A stretch of 64,000 nt of DNA from Pelagibacteraceae bacterium. Its GTDB lineage: Bacteria > Pseudomonadota > Alphaproteobacteria > HIMB59. A program made the position numbers and the translations under genes. Location: contig BOYI01000004.1 of assembly GCA_019651435.1 (NCBI GenBank), positions 1 through 64,000 of the forward strand. The letters are read 5' to 3'. The notes beneath the pieces were generated by a model. That model did not search any database, had not been told where the DNA came from, and saw nothing but the letters and a program-made list of their open reading frames with translations. This document shows, one piece after another, positions 23,510 to 33,347 of this stretch (the stretch's first letter is position 1; every line of letters begins with the position of its first letter).

Positions 23510-24678
23510 ATGCAGACCAATTTTCTTAGAAGGTTAATATTTGATGAAAAATCAAGATCCCTCCTAATTCAAACTCTTGTCATTGGTCTTTTTGCTTTAT
23601 TTATTTACCTAATAGCCCAGCAAACTGCCTATAACCTTGAAAAGAGAGGAATTAGCTCAGGTTTTGATTTTTTAAATATAGCTGCTGGTTATGATATTAG
23701 TATCAGTTTAATTCCATTTACAAGTGAAGATACTCATCTTAGAGCTTATTTTGTAGGATTACTAAATACCCTTATGATTGCTGTATGTGGGTGCATACTA
23801 GCAACCATTATAGGATTTTTAGTTGGTATAATTAGATTATCAAGTAACTGGTTATTTAGAAATATTGCTTATGTTTATGTCGAATTTACAAGAAATGTTC
23901 CAGTTCTTCTTCAAATAATTTTGTATTATAGCATCTTACTAAATCTTCCAAAAATTAAACAAGCATTTGTAATTTTTGATACTTTTTATTTAACTAATAG
24001 AGGTTTATTTTCTCCTTCACCTATATTTAAAGAAGGCTTTTCTATAGTTCTTTGGAGTTTTATTTTTGCAATAATTTTTTCAATTTTACTAAAAAGATTT
24101 TTAAAGAAAAAACAAGAACAAACAGGTAAACAGTATCCAATTTTTTTAATAAATAGTGCTATTATAATTTTTACCCCAATTTTTTTTTTTATGTCATGGG
24201 AATGCCATTAGAGTTTGACTCTCCTGTCTTAAAAGGTTTTAATTTTAAAGGTGGTATGGTTATCCGACCTGAATTCCTTGGCATGCTTTTTGGTTTATCT
24301 ATTTATACTGCAGCCTTTATATCTGAAACAGTAAGATCTGGAATTATCTCTGTATCAAAAGGACAAAGAGAGGCCTCACAAGCACTGGGTTTGAAGAGTA
24401 GTTTTGTAATGAGATTAATCATTATTCCACAAGCCTTAAGAGTAATAATTCCTCCTTTAACATCTCAATATCTTAACTTAACCAAAAACTCATCACTTGG
24501 TATTGCAATAGGTTATGCAGATTTAGTTCATGGTTTTGGTGGTATATCTCTAAATCAAACAGGTAGAGCAATTGAGATTATGCTTATAGTGATGTTAACT
24601 TATCTTTCTATCAGTCTAACTATTTCTTTATTTATGAATATTTATAATAAGTCAGTTCAATTCAAGGGTAACGCATGA
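23510..24678 (+). CDS. aapQ: General L-amino acid ABC transporter permease AapQ (frameshift in poly-T at ~24,180-24,190)
   Basis: Two abutting ORFs with AapQ features; RNVPVLLQIILYY, KGQREASQALGL. Confidence 0.9.
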
Positions 24679-25784
24679 GTATAGTTACTCAAAATTTTTC
24701 TAGAAATAAATACTTCAATTGGTTAGTAAAAAACCTGTTTTCATCATGGGTAAATACTATTTTAACAATAATTGCCCTCATTTTTGTTTATCAGGTTGGA
24801 AGTTTTTGCTTGAATTGGGCATTCTTTTCAGCTGATTTTAGATACAATTTTCAAGGAGAGCTAATTACTGATCGCGGACTTTGCTCAAAGAATATCATGC
24901 CTGGAGAATATGGAGCTTGTTGGGCTATCATTTATGCTCGATGGGATCAGTTTATGTATGGTCTTTACCCCATTGAAGAAGCTTGGAGAGTAAATTTAGT
25001 TTACGCTCTTTTACCCCTAGCAATAATCGGTATCCTTTTTGATAAAATCCCATTTCGTAAATATTTTATTTATTTTACTTTTGTTTATCCCTTCCTTGCT
25101 TATTTCATGCTTTATGGTGGACCTGGTTTAAGTGTTGTAGGAACAAATAAGTGGGGTGGTCTTTTAGTAACGCTTTTTTTGGGAGTTACTGGCATAGGTT
25201 TAGCCTTTCCCTTAAGTATTCTTCTAGCGCTAGGTAGACGATCGAAGATGCCTATTATCAAATCTCTTTGTGTTGTTTTTATTGAATTTATTCGAGGCGT
25301 TCCTTTGATCACTTTGCTATTTACTGCAAATGTAATGCTCCCATTATTTCTTCCTGATGGTGTTAACCCAGATAATTTATTAAGAGCCTTGGTTGCAGTT
25401 ACATTGTTCCAATCAGCTTATATGGCAGAAGCAATAAGAGGAGGTTTACAGGCTATACCTCGAGGTCAAGTAGAGGCTGCTCAATCATTGGGTTTAAGTT
25501 ATTGGCAGACCACTAGAAAAATTGTTTTACCTCAAGCTCTGAAGATAGCAATACCTCCAATTGTTAATACTTGTATCGGGCTATTTAAGGATACATCGCT
25601 AGTATTAATTATTGGTCTATTTGATCTATTGGGAATAGGTAGAGCAGCTTTAGCTGATATGACTTGGACTAAATTATATTATGAGGTTTATGTTTTTATT
25701 TCTTTAGTTTTCTTTATATTCTGCTTTGGTATGTCGAGGTATAGTTTATATTTAGAAAAGAAATTGAAGACGGATAATAGTTAA
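24675..25784 (+). CDS. aapM: General L-amino acid ABC transporter permease AapM
   Basis: [78 protein letters not shown]. Confidence 0.9.
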   Translation: MSIVTQNFSRNKYFNWLVKNLFSSWVNTILTIIALIFVYQVGSFCLNWAFFSADFRYNFQGELITDRGLCSKNIMPGEYGACWAIIYARWDQFMYGLYPIEEAWRVNLVYALLPLAIIGILFDKIPFRKYFIYFTFVYPFLAYFMLYGGPGLSVVGTNKWGGLLVTLFLGVTGIGLAFPLSILLALGRRSKMPIIKSLCVVFIEFIRGVPLITLLFTANVMLPLFLPDGVNPDNLLRALVAVTLFQSAYMAEAIRGGLQAIPRGQVEAAQSLGLSYWQTTRKIVLPQALKIAIPPIVNTCIGLFKDTSLVLIIGLFDLLGIGRAALADMTWTKLYYEVYVFISLVFFIFCFGMSRYSLYLEKKLKTDNS

Positions 25785-25785
25785 A

Positions 25786-26526
25786 ATGACAGAGCAAGTA
25801 ATCCAGCTAGAGAAAGTCAATAAGTGGTATGACGACTTTCATGTTCTCAAAGATATTGATTTATCTGTTGATAAAGGTCAAAAAATTGTGATTTGTGGTC
25901 CTAGTGGCTCTGGTAAATCAACCATGATCCGTTGTATTAATCGTCTTGAAGCTCATCAAGAAGGTAAAATTGTAGTTCATGGAACTGAGCTTACTAATGA
26001 CCTCAAAAATATTGATTTAATTAGAAAGAACGTTGGAATGGTTTTTCAGCAGTTTAATCTTTTTCCTCACTTATCAGTTTTGGATAATATTTCTTTGGCT
26101 CCAATTTGGGTTAAAAAAATGCCTAAAAAAGAAGCTGAAGAAATTGCCATGTCATACTTGGAAAAGGTAAAAATTCCTGAACAGGCAGAAAAGTTTCCTG
26201 GACAATTATCAGGTGGTCAGCAACAGCGTGTAGCTATTGCGAGATCTCTTGCGATGAACCCAGATATCATGCTATTTGATGAGCCTACCTCGGCTCTTGA
26301 TCCTGAAATGATTAAAGAGGTTTTAGATGTGATGATCCAATTAGCGGAAGAAGGTATGACTATGCTGGTGGTGACTCACGAAATGGGTTTTGCAAAAACC
26401 GTAGCTGATCAAATGATATTTATGGATGAAGGGCGTATAGTAGAGCAAGCAAAACCAGACGAATTCTTTAACAATCCAAAAAGCGACAGAACAAAACTTT
26501 TCCTAAGCCAAATTTTGAATCACTAA
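25786..26526 (+). CDS. aapP: General L-amino acid ABC transporter ATP-binding protein AapP
   Basis: [53 protein letters not shown]. Confidence 0.93.
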   Translation: MTEQVIQLEKVNKWYDDFHVLKDIDLSVDKGQKIVICGPSGSGKSTMIRCINRLEAHQEGKIVVHGTELTNDLKNIDLIRKNVGMVFQQFNLFPHLSVLDNISLAPIWVKKMPKKEAEEIAMSYLEKVKIPEQAEKFPGQLSGGQQQRVAIARSLAMNPDIMLFDEPTSALDPEMIKEVLDVMIQLAEEGMTMLVVTHEMGFAKTVADQMIFMDEGRIVEQAKPDEFFNNPKSDRTKLFLSQILNH

Positions 26527-26539
26527 AAATCTTTTTTAG

Positions 26540-27166
26540 ATGCATGAAATATTTTTAGCTCTTCTTTCGGGCTGGATTGTATTTTATTTTGCAGTTTTCC
26601 TTCCAGGACCAAATACTTTTTTTGTTGCCTCAGTGGGCATGGGTGGAAATAAATATCAAATTTGGGGAGCCGCTATAGGAACTGCCGTTGGATCTTTTAC
26701 TTGGTGTCTATTAGCTACTACCGGAATATCCTTTTTAATCTCTCAATTAATGGGCTGGGGTTTTTATGCTTTAAAAATATTGGCTAGTGCTTACATGCTC
26801 TATCTGGCTTACCAAATAGGAAAGCAATACTTCAACTCTCAAAATGAATTAATTAAGTCGACTAATGAAAAAAACTTCTTCTACAGTATGCGAAAAGCTA
26901 TCATCGTTGCCTACACTAATCCCAAGGCTTTTGCTTTTTGGTCAGCCTTAGCAACAATCAAATTCAGTGAGAATTTAACCTTTCAAATAGCTTTGATTTT
27001 TTCGATTGGGTCTTTTTTTATTTCGGCAATGAATTACTCTATTATAGGGCATTTTTTTGGGTTGAAGAAATTTTCAAATTACTTTAGTAGACCTAAAAAT
27101 ATCGTAAATTTAATCTTTTCTGGATTATTTATATTTGTGGCTGTGGAGATCTGGCTATTGGGCTAA
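26540..27166 (+). CDS. LysE/RhtB-family amino acid exporter
   Basis: Polytopic; FLPGPNTFFVASVGMG, YTNPKAFAFW. Confidence 0.8.
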   Translation: MHEIFLALLSGWIVFYFAVFLPGPNTFFVASVGMGGNKYQIWGAAIGTAVGSFTWCLLATTGISFLISQLMGWGFYALKILASAYMLYLAYQIGKQYFNSQNELIKSTNEKNFFYSMRKAIIVAYTNPKAFAFWSALATIKFSENLTFQIALIFSIGSFFISAMNYSIIGHFFGLKKFSNYFSRPKNIVNLIFSGLFIFVAVEIWLLG

Positions 27167-27195
27167 AGGCCCTTTCTTTTCAGAAAAGGGCTCTT
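27165..27195. terminator. Terminator-like hairpin between convergent genes
   Basis: AAAGGCCCTTTCTTTTCAGAAAAGGGCTCTTT. Confidence 0.65.
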
Positions 27196-27359
27196 TAAAA
27201 TTTTCTTGTAAAACGAGTATCGATCTCTTTTTGTCGACGCTCCAAATCGAACAAGTCTGCTGACCCTGCAAGATATAATTCATCTCGATTGAGAACTTTG
27301 GAGTCTTTCACCTTTTTAATCAGGATCACTTGTTGAAGAGTTTTGAAAATACTATTCAT
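27195..27359 (-). CDS. 54-aa small protein, DUF3563-like
   Basis: MNSIFKTLQQVILIKKVKDSKVLNRDELYLAGSADLFDLERRQKEIDTRFTRKF*; start overlaps upstream ORF stop by 1 nt; absent from the ORF track. Confidence 0.65.
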   Translation of the reverse strand: MNSIFKTLQQVILIKKVKDSKVLNRDELYLAGSADLFDLERRQKEIDTRFTRKF

Positions 27360-27550
27360 TAAGCAGCTTGTTTTAAAGGTGATGGGAATGATTTATTCTT
27401 TTGATAGTGAGAATATGCCCACTGCCAATCAGTGCCATATTCAGTTTTGCAAAAGTTCTCAATTCCATCTTCTTTTGTAGATGTAATAAAGTCAAAAAGA
27501 CCAAGCCAAAACTTGATTGATCTTCCTGTGAATGCATAAGATTTGTTCAT
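27359..27550 (-). CDS. Small protein of about 63 aa
   Basis: MNKSYAFTGRSIKFWLGLFDFITSTKEDGIENFCKTEYGTDWQWAYSHYQKNKSFPSPLKQAA*. Confidence 0.6.
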   Translation of the reverse strand: MNKSYAFTGRSIKFWLGLFDFITSTKEDGIENFCKTEYGTDWQWAYSHYQKNKSFPSPLKQAA

Positions 27551-27629
27551 TTTTGTATTTCCTTTCAAACATATATATATGCTCAATTAAAAAATTTACT
27601 TTTGCTAATATAGAACAGCTAATGTCTCT

Positions 27630-28241
27630 TTATGAGACCACAAGCAATAATCCGACCAAAACCATCACACTGCCTGTAATTTGATTTAATCTTTTAGCAG
27701 CTGAAGGTTTCGTTACCCAAGACTTAATTTGATTTCCCGCTCCGCAAACAACTACCAAAGAAGCAAAAACGCTAAAATAAACAGTAAGAATAATTTGAAT
27801 ACCTGTCATCAAACTAATATTTGATAGGTCTAAAAAAAGAGGAATAAAAGAAAGATAGAATAAAATTACCTTTGGATTTGTTCCTCCAATTAAAAATCCC
27901 ATCAAAAATTGTTTAACTGTATTTGTTGGGATCTGATTGGAAGAGTCTAACTCAAGTTGAGATAGTCGAAATTGCATAACTCCTAGATAAATTAAATAAC
28001 CTGCGCCAATCCAACGAACAACATACATGACTGGCTCAAGGTAAACTGATAAATATCCCAAAGAAAGGATAGCCATAGTCAAATAAACAACATCTCCAAC
28101 TGCCTCTCCAGCTCCTAAAATTAAACCGGAGCGAAGTCCTTGGGATGTGGAAACAGAAAGGGCGGCTAAAGTCCCTGGACCCGGAGAGATTCCAAAAACA
28201 AAAGCTGCTCCAGCTAAAGATAAAAAAGTCGCCAAATCCAT
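27630..28241 (-). CDS. LysE/RhtB-family exporter
   Basis: GISPGPGTLAALSVSTSQGLRSGLILGAGEAVGDVVY, GGTNPKVILFYLSFIPLF. Confidence 0.85.
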   Translation of the reverse strand: MDLATFLSLAGAAFVFGISPGPGTLAALSVSTSQGLRSGLILGAGEAVGDVVYLTMAILSLGYLSVYLEPVMYVVRWIGAGYLIYLGVMQFRLSQLELDSSNQIPTNTVKQFLMGFLIGGTNPKVILFYLSFIPLFLDLSNISLMTGIQIILTVYFSVFASLVVVCGAGNQIKSWVTKPSAAKRLNQITGSVMVLVGLLLVVS

Positions 28242-28302
28242 CGAGCGAACATTAAACTTTTCCTATATGGTCACAACTACAAAATGTTATTATGAAATTT
28301 AA

Positions 28303-29372
28303 ATGAATTATTCCATTTTTGATGGCCATAACGATGTGCTCTTTCGTTTATTTTTAAAAAATAAAATCAATGCTCATGAAGATTTCCTCTTAGGAGATAA
28401 TGAGGGTCATTTAGATTTACCTAGAATGGAAGAAGTAGATTTTAGAGGGGGGTTTTTTGCAATTTATGTTCCTTCACCTGAGGCTGAAGTTAGCACCAGT
28501 GATAAACCTATCCGCTATGACGATATGGAAAAAGATGAATATTCCCTTCCATTACCTGACTTAATCGGAAGCGATCAAGCCCTACCTATTGTAATAAGAA
28601 AAATATCTCTTTTATCTCAAATCGAAAAACACTCTCAAGGAAAAGTTAAAATCTGTCTTTCTGGCTCAGATTTGGAAAAAAGCTTTCAACAAAGAAGTCT
28701 CTCTATTCTAATGCACATTGAGGGGCAGAGTGTATTGATGATAATTTTTATAATTTAGAGGCCCTTTATCGATCAGGCCTTCGTTCGATCGGGCCCGTGT
28801 GGTCGCGTCCAACTATTTTTGGAGAAGGGTACCTTTTGCCTTTCCACATTCACCTGATACAGGAAAAGGACTTACAAGCAAAGGAGTAGAGTTAATCAAA
28901 CATTGTAATGATTTAAAAATCATAGTTGATAATTCTCATTTAAATGAAAAAGGTTTTTGGGATATAGCCAAATATCTCATAATCCTTTAGTGGCAACTCA
29001 TAGCAATGCCCATCAACTATGTCCTCATACTAGAAACTTAACGAATAAACAACTTGATGCGATTAAAGAGACTAAAGGAATGGTTGGAGTAAATTTTGCT
29101 CCAGCTTTTTTAAGACCTGATGGGAAAATGATTGCGGAAACAGATATTCAACTAATAGTCGATCACTTTAAATATTTTATTGATTATCTGGGAGAAGAAT
29201 ATGTTGGATTTGGCTCAGATTTTGATGGCGCCATGATGCCGAAGAACCTATCAAGTGTCTTGGGGATGACACTTTAATTGAATTAATGGTCAAGCAAGGT
29301 TTTAGTGAAGATTTAATGAAAAAACTTTGTCATCAAAATTGGCTATCTCTAATAAAAAGAACTTTGACATAA
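28303..29372 (+). CDS. Membrane dipeptidase (peptidase M19), frameshifted
   Basis: FDGHNDVLFRLFL, MHIEGQ, LKIIVDNSHLNEKGFWDIA, PLVATHSNAHQLCPHTRNLTNKQLDAIKE, VGFGSDFDGA. Confidence 0.9.
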
Positions 29373-29423
29373 AAAATTTAATCAGAAACTTTAGTCTTAT
29401 ATTTTATATGCTATAATTTTGTT

Positions 29424-29609
29424 ATGGGACTTCATTTTGACTATAAATCTAAAGCGGGTGAGCGTGCGATGGAAAAAGAACGCAAACGCCAAGAGAAGTT
29501 AGCAGCTAAAAAGGCTAAGAGAGAAGCTAAAAAAGAAGCTGAAGAATTGGCTGAATTAGAGCGTTTAACTAATCCTAATGCATCACCTGAAGATAATCAG
29601 GAAACTTAA
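29424..29609 (+). CDS. Small charged hypothetical protein
   Basis: Intact 61-aa ORF, Lys/Glu/Ala-rich helix. Confidence 0.6.
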   Translation: MGLHFDYKSKAGERAMEKERKRQEKLAAKKAKREAKKEAEELAELERLTNPNASPEDNQET

Positions 29610-29657
29610 AACTGATTATTTTCAAAAAAATATTTTTTTTCGATCACTAGTATCGAC

Positions 29658-30371
29658 TTACCCATCTTTTGTCTTGTATGCTTTTTGCTCTAAGCTCATT
29701 GATTTTATCTGACCTTGATACCATTTTTTGAAATCATCTGAGGTATCGGAATAGAGCATCACTTTTTTTCTGATTAAAAACAACCCTAAGTCCGCTTCAG
29801 GAATTCCGACAAAAGTTTGTCTTTCGGTATGCATAACTTTAGTAGAGGAGGGCAGTGGTTCCTCTTTACAAAGAAAATATCCATAATGTTCTCCCCACAC
29901 ATAACGAATAATAGGAGTTGTTGCTTCCACCATCATGGAAACATACTTTTGCTCATTTTTAAGAAAAGACTCCATCCCTGGAACTGGCTGGTGAATGGCA
30001 GCAAAGGTTAAACCAATTTTTTCTTTGGGCACCCATACTGAAGGAAAAGAGACATGAAGAGCGATTAATTTATTACTTCGATGAAAAACTGCTAAATCTT
30101 CTTGAATAACAAAACCCAATTCTTGAAAATTATTAAAGGATGTTAGTTTAGAAGGATATTCTTTTGATAGGATAGTTTGAATTTTTTTACAAATGATCTG
30201 ATCGTGATCAGATGTATACATTTCGTCAAAGTATATATTCTCTTTTGCTTTTCTTTTTAAATTTAAATAACGATTTTCTTCTTCATCAAATTCAATAATT
30301 GGCAATTCCCCAATTTTTTTTATTCCAGGAGCAACTGTATAAATAGGTCCATAGGATTGCCAATCAATCAT
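29658..30371 (-). CDS. DUF3445 (heme-dependent oxidative N-demethylase-like) protein
   Basis: SFPSVWVPKEKIGLTFAAIHQPVPG, TERQTFVGIPEADLGLFLIRKKVMLYSD; start MIDWQSYG. Confidence 0.75.
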   Translation of the reverse strand: MIDWQSYGPIYTVAPGIKKIGELPIIEFDEEENRYLNLKRKAKENIYFDEMYTSDHDQIICKKIQTILSKEYPSKLTSFNNFQELGFVIQEDLAVFHRSNKLIALHVSFPSVWVPKEKIGLTFAAIHQPVPGMESFLKNEQKYVSMMVEATTPIIRYVWGEHYGYFLCKEEPLPSSTKVMHTERQTFVGIPEADLGLFLIRKKVMLYSDTSDDFKKWYQGQIKSMSLEQKAYKTKDG

Positions 30372-31081
30372 TTTGTAACTAAAATTATTATTCCTATAAA
30401 TAAAATAGCAATAATTATTAATTTTTTGAATAAAACCTCTGAAATTTTTCTGTGAACCAGATAACCTAACCAAACACTAATCATCACCATAAAAGCAATT
30501 GGATAGTAAGTAGATACAATTTCTAAATAGCTTCCACCCAATAAAATATAAAATATTACCCGAAGACTATTGATAATAAAAAAGTAGCCTGCCATTGTAG
30601 ATCGCAGTTCTTGCTTTGAAGAAAAATGATCTTTGTATCCCATTAACACAAAAGGACCACCTATGGTGTACACCCCTTGAATAAAACCTCCCAAAATGAC
30701 CAGAGCTTTTTTGAGAATTTCTGGGATGAGTAGATTTGGTAAAAATAAATTAAAACAAGCGTATACGATCAATAGTAACGCAAAAAATTTGATCAACCAC
30801 TCAGAGGTTATTGAAGAAATCAATAGCGTTCCTACTAAGGCACCTGGGATAGTATAAGCTAAAATTTTTACTAAATGACGCCAAGATAGATGTTTGTAAG
30901 ATTGAATTAATACTGCTAGCCCAGAGGAGAGGCCTACAATCATTGCTAGTTTTAGCAACGAATTAAAATCAAAAAAAAGCCCACTAAGACCAAGGAATAT
31001 GATCGTTCCCCCAAAACCAAAAATACTCTCAATTCCATAGGCAATACAAGCAATCGTAGCGATAATAGGGAAACTTGGCAT
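30368..31081 (-). CDS. TauE/SafE-family permease
   Basis: Polytopic, IESIFGFGGTIIF, LVILGGFIQGVYTIGGPFVLMGY. Confidence 0.8.
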   Translation of the reverse strand: MPSFPIIATIACIAYGIESIFGFGGTIIFLGLSGLFFDFNSLLKLAMIVGLSSGLAVLIQSYKHLSWRHLVKILAYTIPGALVGTLLISSITSEWLIKFFALLLIVYACFNLFLPNLLIPEILKKALVILGGFIQGVYTIGGPFVLMGYKDHFSSKQELRSTMAGYFFIINSLRVIFYILLGGSYLEIVSTYYPIAFMVMISVWLGYLVHRKISEVLFKKLIIIAILFIGIIILVTK

Positions 31082-31131
31082 AGTGAATAAATCTCGAATT
31101 AATTTAGAGTGTTTTATGTTAAAAGTAATCT

Positions 31132-31713
31132 ATGTATTTCAAATCACTTATTATTCTGATTTGTATTTTCATATTTAAATTCAATACTGTGATCGCGCTA
31201 ACTCAAGATTTATCTCTGACAATTTTAGTTAAATCTCCCATTACAATGGAATATGTTTTGGCAAAAAGTGTCTGTAAATTACTTGATCGTGAGTTAAGAA
31301 TATCTCATAGTTTTGGCGGATCCAACACCCTTGACTGTTTCACGCGCTTAGACGATAGCGTAGATGAAATAATAAAAAAAATTGAACAAAACCAATTTCA
31401 ATATGCCATTATCAAGAAAGCAGACCTTGCAAACAGACCCTTAAATCTTGCAATAAGATCTATTTTATATTTTCCAGCTGGTGAAGATTATGTCTTTATC
31501 ACTAATCAAAACGTCGACCCCACAATAATTAAAGATATCAACTACGGCATCCTCAATCATTTATTAGAATTTCGTTATTTGCATGAAGCCTTCTATAACT
31601 TTGATGAAGAAAATTTAATTGTTAAGCAAGATATTCCTATGCATATGGGAACCTTGAGATTTAGTGATGAATGGAAGACTGATAAAAAAAGAAGATTTAT
31701 AGAGGTAGACTGA
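31132..31713 (+). CDS. Exported protein with partial TAXI-type TRAP solute-receptor resemblance
   Basis: Signal peptide; AKSVCKLLDRELRISHSFGGSNTLDCFTRL and C-terminal PMHMGTLRF recall TAXI motifs, but only 193 aa. Confidence 0.4.
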   Translation: MYFKSLIILICIFIFKFNTVIALTQDLSLTILVKSPITMEYVLAKSVCKLLDRELRISHSFGGSNTLDCFTRLDDSVDEIIKKIEQNQFQYAIIKKADLANRPLNLAIRSILYFPAGEDYVFITNQNVDPTIIKDINYGILNHLLEFRYLHEAFYNFDEENLIVKQDIPMHMGTLRFSDEWKTDKKRRFIEVD

Positions 31714-31786
31714 TTTTTGTGAAACCTTCAGTTACAACATAAATAAAAAACAAAGCAAAGAAAACGGCTCCTATAAATACTCTCAT
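31697..31786 (-). CDS. Possible 29-aa single-TM microprotein
   Basis: MRVFIGAVFFALFFIYVVTEGFTKISLPL*; no clear SD. Confidence 0.25.
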   Translation of the reverse strand: MRVFIGAVFFALFFIYVVTEGFTKISLPL

Positions 31787-31844
31787 AAGGGAAACTTACT
31801 AAATAGATTTTAAGAGTAAAGTCTATAAACTGTGCAAAATTGTC

Positions 31845-32456
31845 ATGAGCGAATTTCTATTTGGTTTTACTACTGGCCTGAGCTTCATTCTGGCTATTGG
31901 AGCTCAAAATCTTTTTGTTATCGAACAAGGTATTAAGAAAAATCATATATTTCTGGTCACCACAATCTGCGCATTCAGTGATTTTTTATTAATTTTTCTG
32001 GGTATTTTTATTTTTTATTCAATCCAATCAATAATGACCACTAAAGTAACTTTGTTTCTCAATTTAGCCCTAATTGCATTTTTACTGCATTTTATATGGG
32101 GAAAAATTAAATCATTTCATACACCATTAGAGGTAAATACTTCAAAAGAAGCTATTCCTAAATCAGCCATAATAGCTCAAACATTAGGCTTCACCTTTTT
32201 AAATCCCCATGTGTATTCTGATACAGTTTTTATTTTAGGTAATCTCTCTAAATCTTTTGATTTCTTAAATCAAAAAATTTTATTTGGATTGGGCGCTACC
32301 TTGGCTTCTTTTCTCTTTTTTTATTTTATTGGTTATATGGGATATTTTCTTAGGCGTTATTTTCTAAATAAAAAAATCTGGAATATTGCTAATGTTATTA
32401 TCATTATCTACCTGATTGGTTTAGTTATCTTTCTAGTTTTTTCAGAGTTTTTCTAA
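31845..32456 (+). CDS. LysE/ArgO-family exporter
   Basis: ILAIGAQNLFVIEQGIKKNH, LGFTFLNPHVYSDTVFILG. Confidence 0.85.
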   Translation: MSEFLFGFTTGLSFILAIGAQNLFVIEQGIKKNHIFLVTTICAFSDFLLIFLGIFIFYSIQSIMTTKVTLFLNLALIAFLLHFIWGKIKSFHTPLEVNTSKEAIPKSAIIAQTLGFTFLNPHVYSDTVFILGNLSKSFDFLNQKILFGLGATLASFLFFYFIGYMGYFLRRYFLNKKIWNIANVIIIIYLIGLVIFLVFSEFF

Positions 32457-32677
32457 AACCATCTAATCATTCCAATAATTCCTGCACTAGCATAAAAGAA
32501 TTGTAAAAATAAAATCCCTTTGTGTTTTCCTAGATAGGCCCAGACTCCAATAGCTATCGCAGATATTAAAAGTAATGTAAAACCTAAAAACTCAGCACCT
32601 ATATTGAATGCGACTAACAATGAGTAAACAATAGCTGTAATCACACCAAACCACTCTAATGATTTTTGTAGATTCAT
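32453..32677 (-). CDS. Small PnuC-like membrane protein
   Basis: 74 aa, three predicted TM helices; EWFGVITAIVYSLLVAFNIGAEFLGFTLLLISAIAIGVWAYL. Confidence 0.5.
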   Translation of the reverse strand: MNLQKSLEWFGVITAIVYSLLVAFNIGAEFLGFTLLLISAIAIGVWAYLGKHKGILFLQFFYASAGIIGMIRWF

Positions 32678-32725
32678 AAAAAATACTTTACTGTCTAAAA
32701 AATTAATAAGCTAATGGTATTTAAC

Positions 32726-32886
32726 TTGCGCATACTTATTGTGCAAACTTGGCAATACTCATTTTAAATAATTTTAGTAAGTTACTTATTGAGAAGAGTG
32801 GAAATAACAAATTTTATTAAGTTTAACATAAGATTCTCAGCTATTCCCTCCTAAAAAGATAACTGACCGCTCTTCTCTTTTAACTT
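32726..32886 (+). ncRNA. Candidate structured RNA / 5' leader of DUF2721 gene
   Basis: Hairpin TTGCGCA/TGTGCAA (32726-32746); long-range helix AAGTTA..GAGAAGAGTGG (32779-32801) with CCGCTCTTCTC..TAACTT (32867-32886); inner CAG.TAT/ATA.CTG hairpin. Confidence 0.35.
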
Positions 32887-32891
32887 CAAAC

Positions 32892-33305
32892 ATGAGTAAC
32901 TTCACTACACTTTATCCAGCATTACTCTTCCCTGCTATTCCATTAATGATGATCTCATTTGGAAACAGATACACTTCTCTTGCTTCCTTAATTAGAAAAA
33001 TTCATGATTTAATTGTACTTAATAAACACTCCAAAAAAACCGCAGGGCATTATTTTGATCAAATTCTAATATTAACAAAGCGTTTAAATTTAGTTAGATC
33101 TGTACAAACTCTATCAGGGCTAAGTTTCCTTTGTAATCTTTTTAGTATCTTTGCTAGTTATTTAGAGGAATACCAGTTGGCATTAAACTCCTTTGGTCTT
33201 GGTGTTTTAATATTTGCTATCGCAATTTTAATGTTCATTTACGAAATTCAATTATCTACTAGCGCTCTTAGTAAACACTTAGAAGATTTAAAAGACCTGA
33301 GTTAG
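32892..33305 (+). CDS. DUF2721-family membrane protein
   Basis: TLYPALLFPAIPLMMISFGNRYTSLASLIRKIHD. Confidence 0.7.
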   Translation: MSNFTTLYPALLFPAIPLMMISFGNRYTSLASLIRKIHDLIVLNKHSKKTAGHYFDQILILTKRLNLVRSVQTLSGLSFLCNLFSIFASYLEEYQLALNSFGLGVLIFAIAILMFIYEIQLSTSALSKHLEDLKDLS

Positions 33306-33347
33306 ATCTGGTTTTCTAACCTACTTCCGCTATTTTATTGATTATTA

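Noticed and set aside
24170-24200. Split aapQ as two separate permease genes
   Set aside because: The break lies in a 13-T homopolymer and the halves form one AapQ; single-base indel is most likely.
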